A stretch of 64,000 bases of DNA from Fratercula arctica (GCA_947846985.1 CANTUZ010000006.1:45863707-45927706); one strand, 5' to 3'. Counted from the first letter of the stretch, positions 11,603 to 26,734 are shown. Numbers and translations are program-made. The notes: a model not told the origin generated them from the sequence alone.

Positions 11603-14600
11603 AGGGAGTTTTCTCATGAGAGAGTGAAAGACCTAAGTGTGTACAACCGGCGTATGTGACAAATAAGGGGGTGACAAAGTGTGAGAGCCACTAAAGGCAG
11701 ACAACATAAATAGAAAAAAAAAAAAAACTGTTTAGTGTAGCACAACGATTACGAATGTGAGGAATAGTATGCAGCTGGGATGAGGGTAATTTATCCTGAA
11801 TATTAGAAAAAGCTCTAACAGTGAGACTGAATTCATGTTCCGTGCTGTCAAGGGAATGGATTAAATGACATGAGAGGGGTTTTTTTTCCTCCTGTAATTT
11901 CCATCATCTTATGATTCAGTGATATATTTCCTTCCCGCATTTCATTCAGGTCATGCATAGGTACAGTACTAGAGCAAACCTCTTCAGCTGGTGGGTCGAA
12001 ACCTGTGATGCTGTGAGCAATATATTATAAAGTCTTTCCAGAAACTTAATAATCTCTCACCCAAATGAAGTAATGCCAATTGGAAGTTTTCTTGTTGTTT
12101 GATAGTTTGTATTTTCTTCTTACCCTTCCCACTGGACAGCTGTACTAAAACTAGCTGCCCTAATGGTAATTGCATACCTAAATCATTCAAGGCCAATTTA
12201 TATATGTTCTTCTGCCAGTACTGTCCTTTCACCTGACTACATTTTTTACACACGCTTTATGACCCTATAGTATGTATGAACGCTGTCACAATCTCCCTCA
12301 GCCTAGAAAGATTTACCAAAAAAACTCTGGGTTTACAGAAATCCACTCTCTGCAAAAGATTAAGATGAAAAGAATGAGGACTCTGCCTTCTCATTTACTC
12401 AATGACATATTTTTCATTTGAAACTGAATTAAAAGTTCTTACAGAATTTTTATCAAAATATAATTATGACATTATGCTTAAAGTGCTAATGAGTGCCCAA
12501 ACATTAGTATCTCCAAATGCTAGAACGACTTCATGGTGATCATAAGCTTTGTATCAAAGCTGGTACGTAGCAGCGCTCCTGTACAAGCACGGCGGTACAG
12601 TCTGTACCGAGAAAAGTTCTTGCCAGAATTTGGGTTACAGAAGCAAATCTGTTTACTCGCAAAAATGACAGCTATAGAAGAGCCACCACAAAGAAAAAAA
12701 TAATGCATTCAATAACGCATATATATCCCTCTAACAAAATGGATTATACAGAAACTTCCATGAATCAGTTACTGGTTATTGTTGCTACCCAGTGGTAGCA
12801 GCATGTTTGATCGCTAGAAATATCTGCTCTAATCTCTTCTCAGTTGACCCCTTTCACCCCAGAGACTCTAAAAGGGCAAGAAAATGACTACAGTATGTCT
12901 TCTGTTGCTCACAAATCTAGAATTGTATTTACCAAGGAGCCAAACCAGCTTTATTCGGAGTTGTATCCATGCCACCAGTTCTTAAAGATCCCAAAATAGC
13001 TTGATTGTTATCGTCTTTAAAATAACCCATCCTTAGTTGTTAATTACCAGCACAAAACACATTCAAATCATAATTCTTGTCAGCCTTGTCTTTAAATATA
13101 TAGAGAGCTCTGAAGTTGATTCAGAAGACCAGTCCTGATCTCACCAAAAATGCTGAAAGCTGTGCCAACGTGCAATAATGATGCATTAAGATCATTATTT
13201 GAAAAAAAAGAAGAGGCACATATGTATTTTGAACTTTAGACAGAATTGATAGTTTTGGAGGCGTCCCTAACATTCAGGGATGAGTTTATTCCACTGTAAG
13301 GGATGAAGCATATAAGCCACCAGTTGCCATAATCTACAACTGCAATGACAAGAATGAATTTCATACATTCTGTTTAGCTCAAAAAAGATAATTCCAATAC
13401 TTTTCAATTCCCCGTACAGTAGTATTGCCTTCTCTGTGGGCCAGTCACTCTGATGAAGCTCTGAAAGGTGTAAATTAATTCCACTTCTAATGAGGGTGGG
13501 GGTGGTTGAGTTTTGGACACCCGAGACCACAAACTTATTTCAGATGATCTATTGAATAGCTGTCGTGTGGTAACGATTTTTGGTTGCTGGGCTTAACCTG
13601 ATCTGGTGAACTTGGCTGGAAGGTCCTGTATCTTATTAGTAATCTCCTAAGTAATTATCCTACAGCACACATTTAACCTTGATTTCTTCAGTTTTCCTTT
13701 ACTAGCAAGAAGTATGTACTTATTTTGGGCAGGGGATAAGGGGAGGGTGGTGGAGAATTGTTCAGAATACAGCCCCATCTCTTCATGACAAAATTCCTGT
13801 TTGTCCTAGTAAATGCTGACTCTTTCATTTTTATGTTAAAAATATGAGAAATAAAGTGAAATTCAGCTTCATAACACTTGTGTATCCCAACTAATTCTTG
13901 CATCAATTCTATTAATATTTTCTTATTGCTATTCCTGCTGCTCTATATTTTACATTATCATGAGAGTCTAGACTGCAAATGATATATTTGAAGAATAACT
14001 TATTTCACTCATGAAAATGAGGATCTCTGCTTTATGAAATGTAAATACACCTTGATTTTCTAAGGTGCTAAGCAATCCACACTAAATGCTTTGCCAGCAG
14101 GACAGAAAGAGCAGAGACAGAATAACTCACATTGTGTCTTGGTGGCTGAAAGCTGAAGTCAAAAGGAAACAAAACAAAATCATTTTTCTCATCATGATGT
14201 ATAAAAAGTCTTTAAGCCGAATCATGACTTTTCTTCTACTAGAAACGTTTTAATTCAGACTTTTAAAAAAAAATAATCAATGCCTAAAAATTAAATTTCT
14301 AAATGTAACATTTTTTAAAAAGGGTAAAACTTTCTTTTGCAAGCGTCGAGCTAATAATCTTGATTTATTGTTGTTTAAATAATATTCCCCCCATTTACAC
14401 TTTTATTTTGCTAATTAAGTATAAACCTTGATCCATTTTTACAGCTAGTTTCAATCTAAAGTCCAAAGTGTCACTTTTTATTCCAAAATAATTTTGTGGT
14501 CGAAGAAGCTCAGTTAGCTTTACACGAGAACACAGCTTCAGTACATCTACTCAATATATCATCACACGCTCCAGGTCACAACCCCCCTTCCAAGCAATTT

Positions 14601-15234
14601 ACAATTTATAAGACCTCTATAGAACGATAAAGGGAATTGCTGTTGTCTTACGCCCCTGTAGTAAATCAGATACAGATACACAATGAGTTATACACTATCC
14701 AGGTGCTTAAGCATTTACTCCAAGAGGACCACCAGCACTATCTCTAGCTGGCTGCAGCCAAATTATTCACTTGGAAAGTAAGAAAAGTCCAAAGATTCCC
14801 CCTGCCATACACATGAGCACCATAAATAAATAAAAAAGGAACTACAGTATTCTGTAGGGAAGAAGTGAATTCCTGGGCCCCACCAGTAACCAGCAAAAGC
14901 ATGTGATGGGCACAATGCAAATATTTGTGTGGAAAGCAGTCACTCAATAGCCTGTAACCCTCTTCCCTTAGGTGTAGATAAGCCTCAGGTATTTATAGAC
15001 TTCACCTAATTTCCTGTCCCCATAAACTCTCCCACTCAGTTATACAATGTCTTCCGAGAACTCAAAATCCACCTTAAGGCCTTTTAGGTTCTTTTTCTTT
15101 ATAAGATGTTCAGAAGACGACAACTTCTTCCCAAAATAAGGAGGAAACCCCACTTTTAGTAGCTAACACAACTGTAGCCATCATACAGTCATAATAATTC
15201 GATCATACAATCATATCAGCTTGTAGCTGAAGCA
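11603..15234. other. Intergenic, no gene seen
   Basis: AT-rich sequence. The part at 14230-14520 has the composition of a possible conserved noncoding element (homeodomain-type TAAT cores, few simple repeats), but this is only an impression. Confidence 0.45.
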
Positions 15235-15620
15235 ATTCTCTTTTTATCTATCCCAAATATTTAAATAGATATTCATAATCTCTCTTCTGACCTTGATTAG
15301 ATTTTGAACAAGCCAAACCCTTAATCGCTCTTCACAAAAAGATTAAATGGGTCCCTTGATCTTCTTAACTGCACTTCCCTGGTTCCCTTTCCATTCAAGG
15401 CAATCTTTCTGAACAGGGGTAGCCAGAACCACGCGTGCACTTTTCCAAGTCATCTCACCATTGCCCATTATAATTATAAAATACTTCCCTGACGCTAAAA
15501 GTGTTGGAGATGCTCCACCTACTCTGCTTCAGGAGAATAGTCATGGGATGCTTTCTCCTGGCTCTCACGCTGGTGACCACAATTGTTCTTCAATCAAGAT
15601 CTACCCCACAGATGTTCTGT
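15235..15620 (-). mobile_element. Probable ancient CR1/L2-like LINE relic, minus orientation
   Basis: Segments such as CTCTCTTCTGACCTTGATTA, AACAAGCCAAACCCTTAATC, CCATTCAAGGCAATCTTTCT and CTCACCATTGCCCATTATAA follow the order of the reverse-complemented ORF2 tail of old CR1/L2-type LINEs. The assignment is from remembered consensus and the copy is strongly diverged. Confidence 0.5.
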
Positions 15621-18600
15621 ATGTGACCAGTCTGCCTAGACTCACTGAGACAGAAAGAAAAAATCTGCCTCTTTTCCAGCATGGGACTCTCAAAATGTCA
15701 TCTTCAAGGTCAGGTGGTCAGGCTGCTTAGAAGTGTTACTCTCTAATAAAGAGAAAAAAATAGTAATTGTTAGTTCCTACATGCATACTACATCAACAAA
15801 GTCTTAGGGCAATGATTTCCCAATATATGCACCACAGTTTCATTTTTTATTTTCAATAGACACAGTATTTAAGCCTCGATTAGCCCAAACCAAACAACTT
15901 GGCATATTGTAAGCACATATTTAACCACAAAGATGTTATGTTAAAATGTGCCAAAACCTCTTCAGAGCTGGGTCCATAGGTCTAACCTACCAGGGTGCTC
16001 AATGTAAAAACATTTTCTTCCGTCCCTTCTGACACCACCATCTTCCTCTCACTTTCCTCTTTTTCCATTCCGTAATTCTTTGCTCAACTTGTCTCAATTA
16101 CAAAATGTAATTTTTAAATTAAATTTTTAAATGAATTTGTACAGCAGAATTCCTGCTATCTCCTGCGAATAGCCTCTGAAGCAAACGATTAGGTATATTG
16201 TTATAACACAGCCAATTTGCCCTGCTCTCCGCTGTTTTCAATGCTGACCAAGGGTTAGGAGGAGGTAGAATGTATGACCAGACCAGAGCTTGAAGTCAAA
16301 GGTCAGCCTGTTCCCCACCACCTTATATCAAACAATTTTATTTTTATTTTTTTTATGTGATACTGCAAGTTATATTACCTTTGTGTGATTTTTTTTTTTT
16401 TCCCCCTGTGACATTCTGTTCTTACAGTCTTTGTCACTGAAATCACAGAATAGGTCTTTTTCCCCTTACAGAGGCAGGTTGGAGCATAAGGAAGCGATGT
16501 AATTCAATAGTTGGGACAAAAGGCTGGGGAAAAGGAAACCTTATTTCTGCTTACATTATACCAGTGATCTTTGGCAAAACTCTTTCCTTTCCTATTCTGT
16601 GAGTCATACTGTTTTGAACTCTGAGCTCTTTCACCCTTGATTTGTCTTGTATCTGTGCAAAAATGAAATGTAACAAGACCCCACTCTGAACTGACAACTC
16701 TCAGTATTACAATATGATAAATAACGCTTGTATTTCTGAAATAAGTTTGAAATAGAGACCACCTAGGAATAATTTTTCATAAAGATTAAGAGCTCCTACT
16801 GTATTCTTAAAATAGAAAAGGTGCTAAAGGAGACCTTGTGTTCAAGCTCTTGATCTTTAGAAAAAAGGATGAAGCTCAAAAATTTTAACTACGACGTAAA
16901 TAAAACCTATTTAAGCATATAGGGAAGGTGGATAAGACCCTTATTTTGGCTCCCATTCCTCTTTGGCAAAAGGGAGCTAGCACATTATACAGCAGCCCCA
17001 GGAGCCTTGCATCTGGGATAAAGCAGACATCTCAGCCAGCACTGTCTTGGTGGAGGATGGGTGTTAAGGTACCTACTGATGCCAGCGCTTGACGGCAGGA
17101 GAGGCAGGGCACACGGGCAGTAGCAATAGGTGTCTGCAAGACGTCCAAATAACATCACGGCCTGCAGAGCATCACAGAGGTGCAGGGAACTGTAGATGAG
17201 TTCCACCTGGCACCTCTGCAAGTGGAGGAACGAGCCTGGTAAGATACCATAGCATTTTCCTACTCCGGGAAGAAAACATGCAGTAGACATTTTAATGAAA
17301 TGGTAAAGATTTTCACCTTCCACACAACCATTTTCTACAAGTTATGACTATTGTCCCCCAGTATCTGTTTCTCTGATTTTCTTCTGGCAACATAATCCAT
17401 GCAGAAAATTATCTGAGCTCTTTAGCTGGAAGATATCGACTTATTTACTTTATCTCAATTCTAAAATATTTAGAGGATAGCATCTAGCTTCTGAATGTAA
17501 GTGATTTGCCTTTGCTCACATTAAAGTGTTTCTCATTCTAAAGACTATGCAGCACTCCAAATTTGACAGACTCATTGGCTTGCAAATCTTTCCTTTATGC
17601 TTGGGAAATTTTATTGTTATTACAGTAACGTAGCTGAAATCAGGGCCCCATTGTGTGTGCTCCTTAAATAATGAACAGGGAACTGAGGCAGGGAGAAATT
17701 AAACACGTTGATCGGGGTCAGACAAAGGTTAGGATCGCGGGAACCACAGCCACCCTTTGAGATAAGGCCGCCCTTGTTCTCTGCCAGTCTTTGCTCTGGT
17801 GTCAAAACTGCACTGAAACGAGAGAGAAAACAACTGATACACTGCTTTTAAGAAAAAGCCATATGGCTTATGCCAGCCATACAGCAGCAATCGAAGAATG
17901 AGACAAGTGCATGCACAAGTCCAGTACAGACTGGAACACGTCCCTGTTCTTCCAGGCTCTGTCCCAGCTATTACTTTATCACGCCAGAACAGGTAAGAAT
18001 TTAAGCTGCCCGCTAGGTCGGAGGGATGCTGGCTGGCAATTCACAGCAGCCATTTCCAGTTGTGTCACATGCAACGTAATATCTGACCTCATTTATTTAA
18101 AATGGGAAATAAATCTTGTGGTGCCATGAATTTGCTGGCGGCATCAAGAAAAAGTGTTTGATTTTTGTCATTGGGAAGAGTTAGGAATGGGGACTAGGTG
18201 TTCAGTGGCTGGTTAAAGATATTACAGGGGTTTTATATTTATTTTAAAAGCGCTACAGTGATGGCACTGAAAATTGTAGCACAAAGGAGGGATTTTTCAC
18301 AATAAGTGAACTGGCCCTCTAACAACAGTGATCCATGGAAAAGGAAATGGAATTCTGTCTGTAACTGAAAATAATAATGGGTTTGATTTTCCTTTCCAAC
18401 TTAGAGTTGCCTATTGCATAACTACACATTGGGAAGAAGTTGATATACTTTGAATATACAGTTATATAGCGTTTGCAAAACAAAGGTAGAGCTTCATTAA
18501 CTACAGGTGTACCAAAACTACATTTAAGCCAGGTTGTGAGGAAACAATAGCAGGAGCTACACTCAGGCTAAAGCCAGTGCAGGTTTCCCTACACATCACC

Positions 18601-21600
18601 ACTTTCCTACAGAAACAGGCTTCCAACTCTGCCACGTCTGGAAATCTTTTAGTACCGACAAAGGCAGCTCTCAGGAATAATGTTCCAGTGTCACACATTT
18701 TGTAAGGAAAGTTTCAACCTTATTTTACCAGTTAGGGAATTTCAAACATTCTCTTTCTAGTTTAAACGTTCCATTCCCGAGAGCATGAATTCTTTTGTTC
18801 AACTTTGAGTTCTTTCGCTGAGATGTGTCAGCAGAAAAGCAGTCTTTGACTGCAGAGACTAAAAGACAGAGAATTTTAGGTGCATCATCTGTGAGAGATA
18901 CAGACTGTGTGTTGGATTTCTGACTCTAGTAGCTCAGGGATGAAATGCGAAATTATCTCTGGTTTCTGTTGTTAATTCAGCTACAAAAATCTGAGATACG
19001 CAGCAGCTTTTGCAACTTCTTTGCTTCATAGGAAGGAGAGATCATTTCAGCAAAGCAGAGACAGTCTTGCAATTGATCCTAAACATAACCACCCAAAACA
19101 CATAAACTCCCCACATATTAAACTATACTAATACACTATAGTCTACAATGTGTACACTGTATAGTTAGACTACACCACCAGTACAGTAAAAGGCAATTAG
19201 AAGAGAAGCAATGTCACCCCAACAACCAGTAAGTACATACACATCTATAGTACATATAACCAAAAATGGCTTTGGTGAGTTACCACACGTTCACCACTTC
19301 AGTTCAAAACATCTTTAGATATTATTTAAAGGTTTAACTAACTTGAAATCATCATCCACTGACACCCTCCCAAAAAACCCCACAAGACTAACACTCACCA
19401 CTTCAGATAATTTTCAGATGTCGAGAAAACAGATGTAAAGGCCAAGTTTCTCATTCATTTCTACCATATTGTTCTCCTCCAAATAGCTTTTTGGAAATAC
19501 AGAAAGGATGAGAAGTTTTGCCTGCAAGGCACACAAGTAGTAGAAGGTACAGGTTTTGGATGAGCTTTTAAGAAGTCAGAAAACCCACAAAGCTGCCAAC
19601 TCCCAAAATTTAGTTCCAGGTACCCAGTTTGGAGAGACCGACTATGTAGTCATGAACAGAAGCAACAGCAGTTTGCAGCTGGATCGTTTCTCTAGTAAAA
19701 TCTATTTGCTTTAGGCATTTTTGATGATGAACTTTTCCACTTGTTCGTAAAGTTAGGCTCAAAGGACAGTGACTAATAGCTTGGAGAAGAACTGAAATTG
19801 GAGCTTGCAGTCTGAACGCACAAAACGAAGCCCAGTGACTGCCGCTATGAAAATAAATGGCAGTGTGTAGGTGTACCTTGTACAAATGAACTCCATCCAT
19901 TTTAAGCAGCCTCAAAGGCTACAAAGGCAGAAGAGTCTGGAAACAAATAAAAAGTCTGCGCTGAACGTTTTGTCCCCAAGCTGAGGATGTTGCCTTGCAC
20001 AGAACGGCTCCAGGCAGAGCGGGGACCCAAGTGCCCTCAACCCTAGACCCAGAGACCAGAGGTGGTTGCCCCAAACCCAAGAGCTACATCAAGAGACACA
20101 TTTGTGGCCTCATGAAAGAACGAATGAGTTTTGTACCAAAATCATTAAACAAACAGTCATGAAGGTTCGCACCTGGTTCTTTTTACATTTTAGAATTGCA
20201 ATATACGTAACATGGAGGAAGATGCAGTAGCTGCTCATTGAGTGTTTCAAGAACTGAGTAAATAATGCAGCATCACCGGATATTTTGGGGGCTGTTGGTT
20301 TCCTCCTCCAGTAAAGACAGCATGAGAACACCGAGCATGTCCCGCTGGGCTCAGCGTCCTTGTGGATGCAGCACTGGTACAAGGTTACACATCACACCTG
20401 ACACCTCAGTAAATGAGAATTGGCCAAATGGCAGGTTTGATCTCTAATTATTCCAGTGCATCAGCCTTGCTGTTTTAATTTGTGTCTAACAGACATGATT
20501 ACAACAGGTTTTTTTTTTTGCACCTCAGCTGTATTTTTCTTACGCATTACTCTGCTAATGCAAGTTGCTTCTGTATATTGGCAGAGAATTACAGAAGCAT
20601 TATTGCATGTTCATGAGAAAAAGCTCGAGACAGAAAGAGGTCAACAGGTTGAACTTCACTTACTTTGGCTTCGTCAGCAGTTGTTATTGCTTGTGTTTCA
20701 TGATATAAATGTCTCCTCTTACGCTGGAAGGAAAAAAAACCCAACACACATACTTTACTTTTGTGTCTTGGTAATATGGACGTTTGTTTTCTCTTTGAAA
20801 AGAGCATCTCATCCAGGTATTTCTGACAGAAAATATCAACTTCCACGAGGCTTTACTGTTAAATGTTTGCTTTGGTTTTGATATTTTAAACCATGTAAAA
20901 AAACACAGATAAAACTTAGCTCCAGTTAGATTTTCCTTCGTGCCTTAAACTTTGTAATTCTTAATCAAATAGAAACAGATAGGGTTTTTTTCCCCCATTA
21001 CCTGCAGCAACCATGGTTTTTTGTGAGGCTTCAGAGGAACTTGTGTTAAATTTGACAAAACTCAGATAAGCAGCACAAGCTCCCTAAATACTAGCGCTGG
21101 GTTAACTGGTCACAACCTGTCTACAGCTGTAGTGTCACATGCACGGGAATTTTACTTAGACATTGTATAGACTGTCTAGATTCAGAGAAAACTTGCAGCT
21201 AGGACTGAGTTTTGCTTCTTAACCTTCGTAGGCAATTTTTATTATCCTTACTGCATTACATCCTTGATGGGACTTTCTGATCTCCCATTCCAAACCACTT
21301 AAGAAAGTTCTGTTTGTCACTCATTAAGCAGATGCAGAAAACCACACAAAATTATTAACACCACATGGCTACGCAAACAGGAGTGAAAAATGGTTACCAC
21401 ATTTTCCTCGATAAGCAAGGCAAAATCCTTACAATTAACATTTTAATTAGAAAATTCACTTACCATGAAAGTGTCCTGCATTTTCTTAAAGGTTATAACT
21501 CAGTGTGCTTTCAGATTCCTCCACAGCATTTTTCACTGTGGCTCTATCAGAGATTAGATGCCCAGCAGCAAAAAGGGAGTTTAAGTGAATTATACTTGTA

Positions 21601-24600
21601 CCTCATACTTGATTCTCTTTATTTTAAAACTTCGGGCACTCAGGCTTCTATTTCACCCATCATTGTCCTTGGAGAATAACGCAGCTTTGGGGAAAAAAGC
21701 AATTACCTACTGTGAAAAGTCTAGTAGTCACAAGTATGAAATAATAAAATGTCAAAGATATGTCTAATTTAGATATAGGGTTTAAAACTTTTCAGCTTAG
21801 TGAAATACTACAAAATATTCTCTAAAATCATTATATCCATCAGGTACAATGATCCCTTTGACTGTGATACCAAATGCAAATTCACAAACATTTACACAGC
21901 GTATCTGAATGTGCACTAGAAATCAGCAATTGAGAAATCTGTTTTGCTTACCTTGGCACCAGTAATGGAATTACATCACTAAGAAACACATTTCCTTCTT
22001 GAATACAGTTAGTAAGTAGAACACTTTTGTCTCTAGGGTGAGAAGAGTTTAACACTCACAAGGCTCAGTCTTTTGCTTCCCTTCCTCTTGGTGCTCACAA
22101 GCGTCCCAGTCCCTGACAGCCCCTACAAAAACAACCCAACTTCCCTCCACGGCCACCTTTGGTAGCACCTACGAATCTTTAATAGCAAGAAACAAATCAC
22201 AAAGGAATACCAATAGGAAAGTCTAACCAAAAACAAACTTTGAACTGGAATTTTCTGACCAAACTTATCTTTACCCAACAACGCACATTTTCTGGAACGA
22301 CTCCTGAAATTGCAAAGTCTCACCGCATGTGCTGCCAGGTAAAGTCTTACTGATCTTAACACAGTTTGACCTGTGATAAGAAGCACTGCAAGGTGGCAGA
22401 AAAGGGGAAGAGATTAAACCCTTTGTCCTATAATTGCACACTCTGATAGTGTCCAGGTATCCTTATCACAGTCCCAGCTTTAAGTGTGTGCAATGCAGGC
22501 ATGAACAACTCTTGCACCTCAAATGTTGCTGAGCTGCACTCCTCATCCTTACAATGGGTGTTAAAAAAAGATCTTGCAAAAATAGTTGTGAAGAAAACAT
22601 GCAATGTATACTGAATTAGAGAAGAGAATCACACATATCACCTAGGAATCAATCCTGGTGTAAATGCTGAGCGAAGAGCTTTTCTCCCGCACACTGCGAG
22701 TCCTTGGCATGACGATGTGCTGCCTACAGACCCTGCAGCGTGCACCTTCTGCTTCCTCTCCTGCTGCCTCCAGGTGGGGGTGAAGGAGGACAAGGTGCAA
22801 AATAAGTTACAGAGAGAGATGCTTATGCCACCCAGCAAACAATTGCTATGCGCTGTACCTATCCAGAAGCATTTTGCGTTGTCTCAGAAATCAAGCACTG
22901 TGTCACAAAATCATAACCAAGCTGCGAGGCAGGAGAGAGGGACAGAGAAGCTATGAAGGCCCACCACCTCCACAGCAATCTCTAGATGAGCCAAACCCTC
23001 CTCCTCCTCCACCTTCAAGACACCATCTCCAATAAATTTTCTTGCAAAATTCAAGCTTGCGTTACAAGACAAATTGTTTTGTCTCAGCCTTGAAGGTGCA
23101 CATTTAGCATTGCCAAGTATCTCCTCTCTTTTTAGAGGACTGAAAACATGGGATTGTGTATCTTTAAGAAGCGAAGCCCAAGATGGTATACAATTCATCC
23201 CAAGACTAAGTGAAGAAGAGGGGAAAAGAAAAATTGATTGTGGACAAGGTTAGCAAATTCTTCATCATAAATTAAGTTTATGCAGAATATTGAACTTCAG
23301 TATTTGAAGGTGACTTTTTCTTTCAGACTTCTGAAGTGACATCTAACAAGGAATGAGGACAAAGAAGTTGCCTTTAAAATAGAAACTGACAGATTTATGA
23401 CCCACATTATATGGTACTTTTTGACTTCTGCAACAGGAAGCCAAACTTGATGACCCAGGAACATCTTTTCAGTCCTATTTTTTTTAGCACTAAGTTTACT
23501 GCCAGGAAGCAGTTCTGTTCCTGAAGAACATTCCCTACTACTCTCTTTTGAAAGCAACATCTGCCTAGAAGAGTATGAGAAAAACCAAGACAGTGGAGTG
23601 AAAAACAACAAAGTGAACAAATGCACTGAATCATTATGCAAACCTAGAGAGTTCCCCCACCTCACAAGCAGAAACTGCCTATTGTACCTTTTTCAGAAGG
23701 TACTGATTAGTCCTGCGGGAAGATGAGCCAGACCAAGCATGGCAAAGCAATATTCTCAAGCAGAACAGCCAGCGCCTACTCCAAAGGTAAATGATAAAAT
23801 CACTGCTCTACGAAATCCAGTTATTGGTATTGCACACATTAAGTTATATTTGTGGCAAGCTTGTCTAGATAAATCTTCTTTTCGTTCCCCACTCAATTCA
23901 GAGAAGCATACACACTCTCTTGTAAAATACAGAGATTGGATAACACCTGCAGAATAAACAAGGCACATCTCCCCTTGACATACAAAGATCCGAAAAGAAC
24001 ATTAAGACGGAACACTTCAGTCGTAATTTAGGTAAGATCATGTGAAAAGATAATGCTTAATCAAGACTGGTACACTACTTCACCTTACTGTCTGGATAAA
24101 TGGAAGTTCTGACACCAAAACACCGTGAGATTTCATACTTACAACTTTATGTCAACTCAAGATAAAGCTTGTATCAAGGTGGGCACCTGGCACATCTTAC
24201 AGACTTTTAAACAGAACTTTTTATCAGTATTACAACAAGAAGCTTTTAACCAGGAATAAGTCAATCTGAGCTTTTCTTAATTTCTTTATAGGCTGAGAAA
24301 GGTTAAAACAAGTGATTAAGACATTTCTTCGCTTCATTAACAAATATACAAAGTTTTATTTTTTTTATTAGAATTGTCTTCTGTATGTTAACATTATCAT
24401 ATCAGTTATAACCCACATTCACAGCAGAAATTTTCTAATAGCATTTTGCAACACTAACTGCTGTATTAGAAATCCTTAAGAGAAACTTATCTTTAGCTAC
24501 TCAGGTAACTTGAATAATAAAGTGCAAAACCACAATAGAATTTGACAGACATATGCCCCAGCTCATATTTGGTGGAAAATAAAGTTTGTAAGATCACTAG

Positions 24601-26734
24601 ATATGGATTCATTGCACACAATAGAAGAGTGTGACCTGAAGACATCAGTTTTCAAGTTTTCCCATTACCAGACATTGATTACAATGAATAATTTTCAATT
24701 ACTTTTAAGGGTAACAAAATGAAATCACAATAAGGTTAAAAATAAAACAAAACGTATTGGCCAGACTACCAGAAGCTTAGCCCTATGCTCAGTACCTTTT
24801 ACCCAATAAAGGTTTTAGGAAGAACAGAGGAACAGGAACAGTCCATTTCTTGACAGCTGCTTTGATTTTTATCTTCAAGGAATCACTTAGCAGGACATAA
24901 CACAGCATCTTGTTTGGGACCCAAGTCATACTTTTTTTTTCCCGTTTTAATTATTTTACTACACCTGCAGACATAAAAATGATATCATTCAACTAATGAT
25001 TGCCAACACTAGCTACTGTTCCTCTCAATCCAAGAAAAATCTCAGAATTTTATTGGAATTAAGTCCAATTCACGAAGTATAACCTAAGCTTTCCTGTCTC
25101 CCCTTACAGCCACTGGTGCTGTCTCCCCAGTACCCAACACTATTTTCAAGACAAATGAAGTATCAGAAACTATGGGTGCCTTTCCCTTTCTTCTACCTGA
25201 CTAAAGTTTTCACTAAGCCCTTTGGTGCTACAACTTAAGTTAACATCATCCGCAAGGAAGACTACTCAACCGTTTTACTTACAGAATTCAAAGATGCAAA
25301 TTAAATATTACTCTAATTTAGTCAGACTGCCTCCTTAGTAGCTGCTAACATTGCTTCTCTTCTACCATTTTCCAAGAAGTGACAGTTTAGCATGCCAAGC
25401 TTTAACAAATAACAAAAAGTCTTAACTATAAGTTGTATGTGCATCCCTTTGTCATGTTACTGAGCTCAATTTGCTAGCAAACACAAAACACCAGTGTCAA
25501 AACAGAAAACAGCCTGAACAGCAAGCTTTAAGGACCATGTCCTGTTTATAGCTTTATGTAACCAAGAAATTCACAACATACATTCCCAAGAACTCATTTT
25601 TACATAATACTTTCCTTCACATTGTTATATTTCACTACAGTCAGTGCTTCATCAAGGAAACATTTCCATGCACAGATATACGGCAGAACATCCAGTGCTA
25701 TTTTGGAGGGTTGCAGATACCATTTTCTCCTTTTAGATTGTTTGCACAGATAACCAAACTCAAAGACCCAGCCGTTGTACTCTGGATAAGGCACTTGCCC
25801 CAGATGAGCAATACAGCACCAGGCCAGTGTGCAAGAAAAGTCTGGCTGTACCTTTTCTCCATCATTTATACCTACACAAGGAATAGTTCTGTAGCAATTG
25901 TGCTCTTTCAGTCTGAAGTGATCCTCCTGCAACAGCTTGTGCTGCTTTATGAACTGCTTTGCATTCATCCCTAAACTTACTAGTTATGGCCATGTACTTA
26001 TTTTGAAGACTTTCAGAAGTTTATTCTATAACAATTCTATTTCAAAATGAACTCAAGGTGCACTTCAAAGGGGTATGCAAGGTATTCATTAGAACTTGTG
26101 AAATATTACCTTGAAATCATAATGATAAAATCTGAATCTCTCCATCAGCAGTTCTTAACCATCTACATACAGACAAGTTTTGTCAATCGAGGTCTCACAT
26201 GATTTCAGTCCCTGAAAAAGAAGTTGCCTTATTGGCATGCATAGTATAGACATCGCTAGTGGTACCTGGAAGAGTTCTAGCTTCTCTCCTCCTCCCTCCC
26301 AAAAGGGTACCAGGATAAAACCCAGTTATCTTAATATTTAAAACTCACCCTTTGCTGCATAGTCAGCTGCATGTAGTTACAGTAATTCTCTGCTCAAAAC
26401 CTCAGAGTAGTCTAGGAGTAAGAACTTGTTAACTCACCACTAGCAGAAGATTAAGAAAGAAGTGGGATTTAGTTTCTATCAAAAACAAAAGCACACCTCA
26501 CTTCTGGGGTTCTTTATTATTTTGCCAAACACATTTAAATAGAATTATACTAGTATTCTGGTCTAGTATTAGATCACAGCCAAAAATCTCAGCTTTAAGG
26601 AAAAACCCTCATTTTATACTGATTTGAATTGCCAGTAGGTTTAAGCACCCACATAGTCTTAATTTTTCAATATAATGAATGTTCTGCAGTTCTAGAAAGA
26701 TGAGTTATGCATTGTTGTTTACATACAAAAAGAC
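15621..26734. other. Intergenic downstream of PDCD10, no gene confirmed
   Basis: In human the next gene in this direction is WDR49 on the same strand. No WD-repeat exon could be recognised here. A 122-codon minus-strand frame at 25600-25968 is of uncertain status and is reported as a finding. Confidence 0.45.

Noticed and set aside
11984..12253. Minus-strand frame faintly like a retroviral integrase tail
   Set aside because: Only a vague LPLGQLVLVQ-type similarity; no flanking LTRs or pol motifs seen.
20456..20881. 141-codon plus-strand open frame
   Set aside because: Hydrophobic, low-information translation with no recognisable domain and an overlapping frame on the other strand; likely chance.
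1..26700. WDR49 exons expected by human gene order
   Set aside because: No WD-repeat signature recognised on the minus strand; small exons cannot be excluded without alignment.
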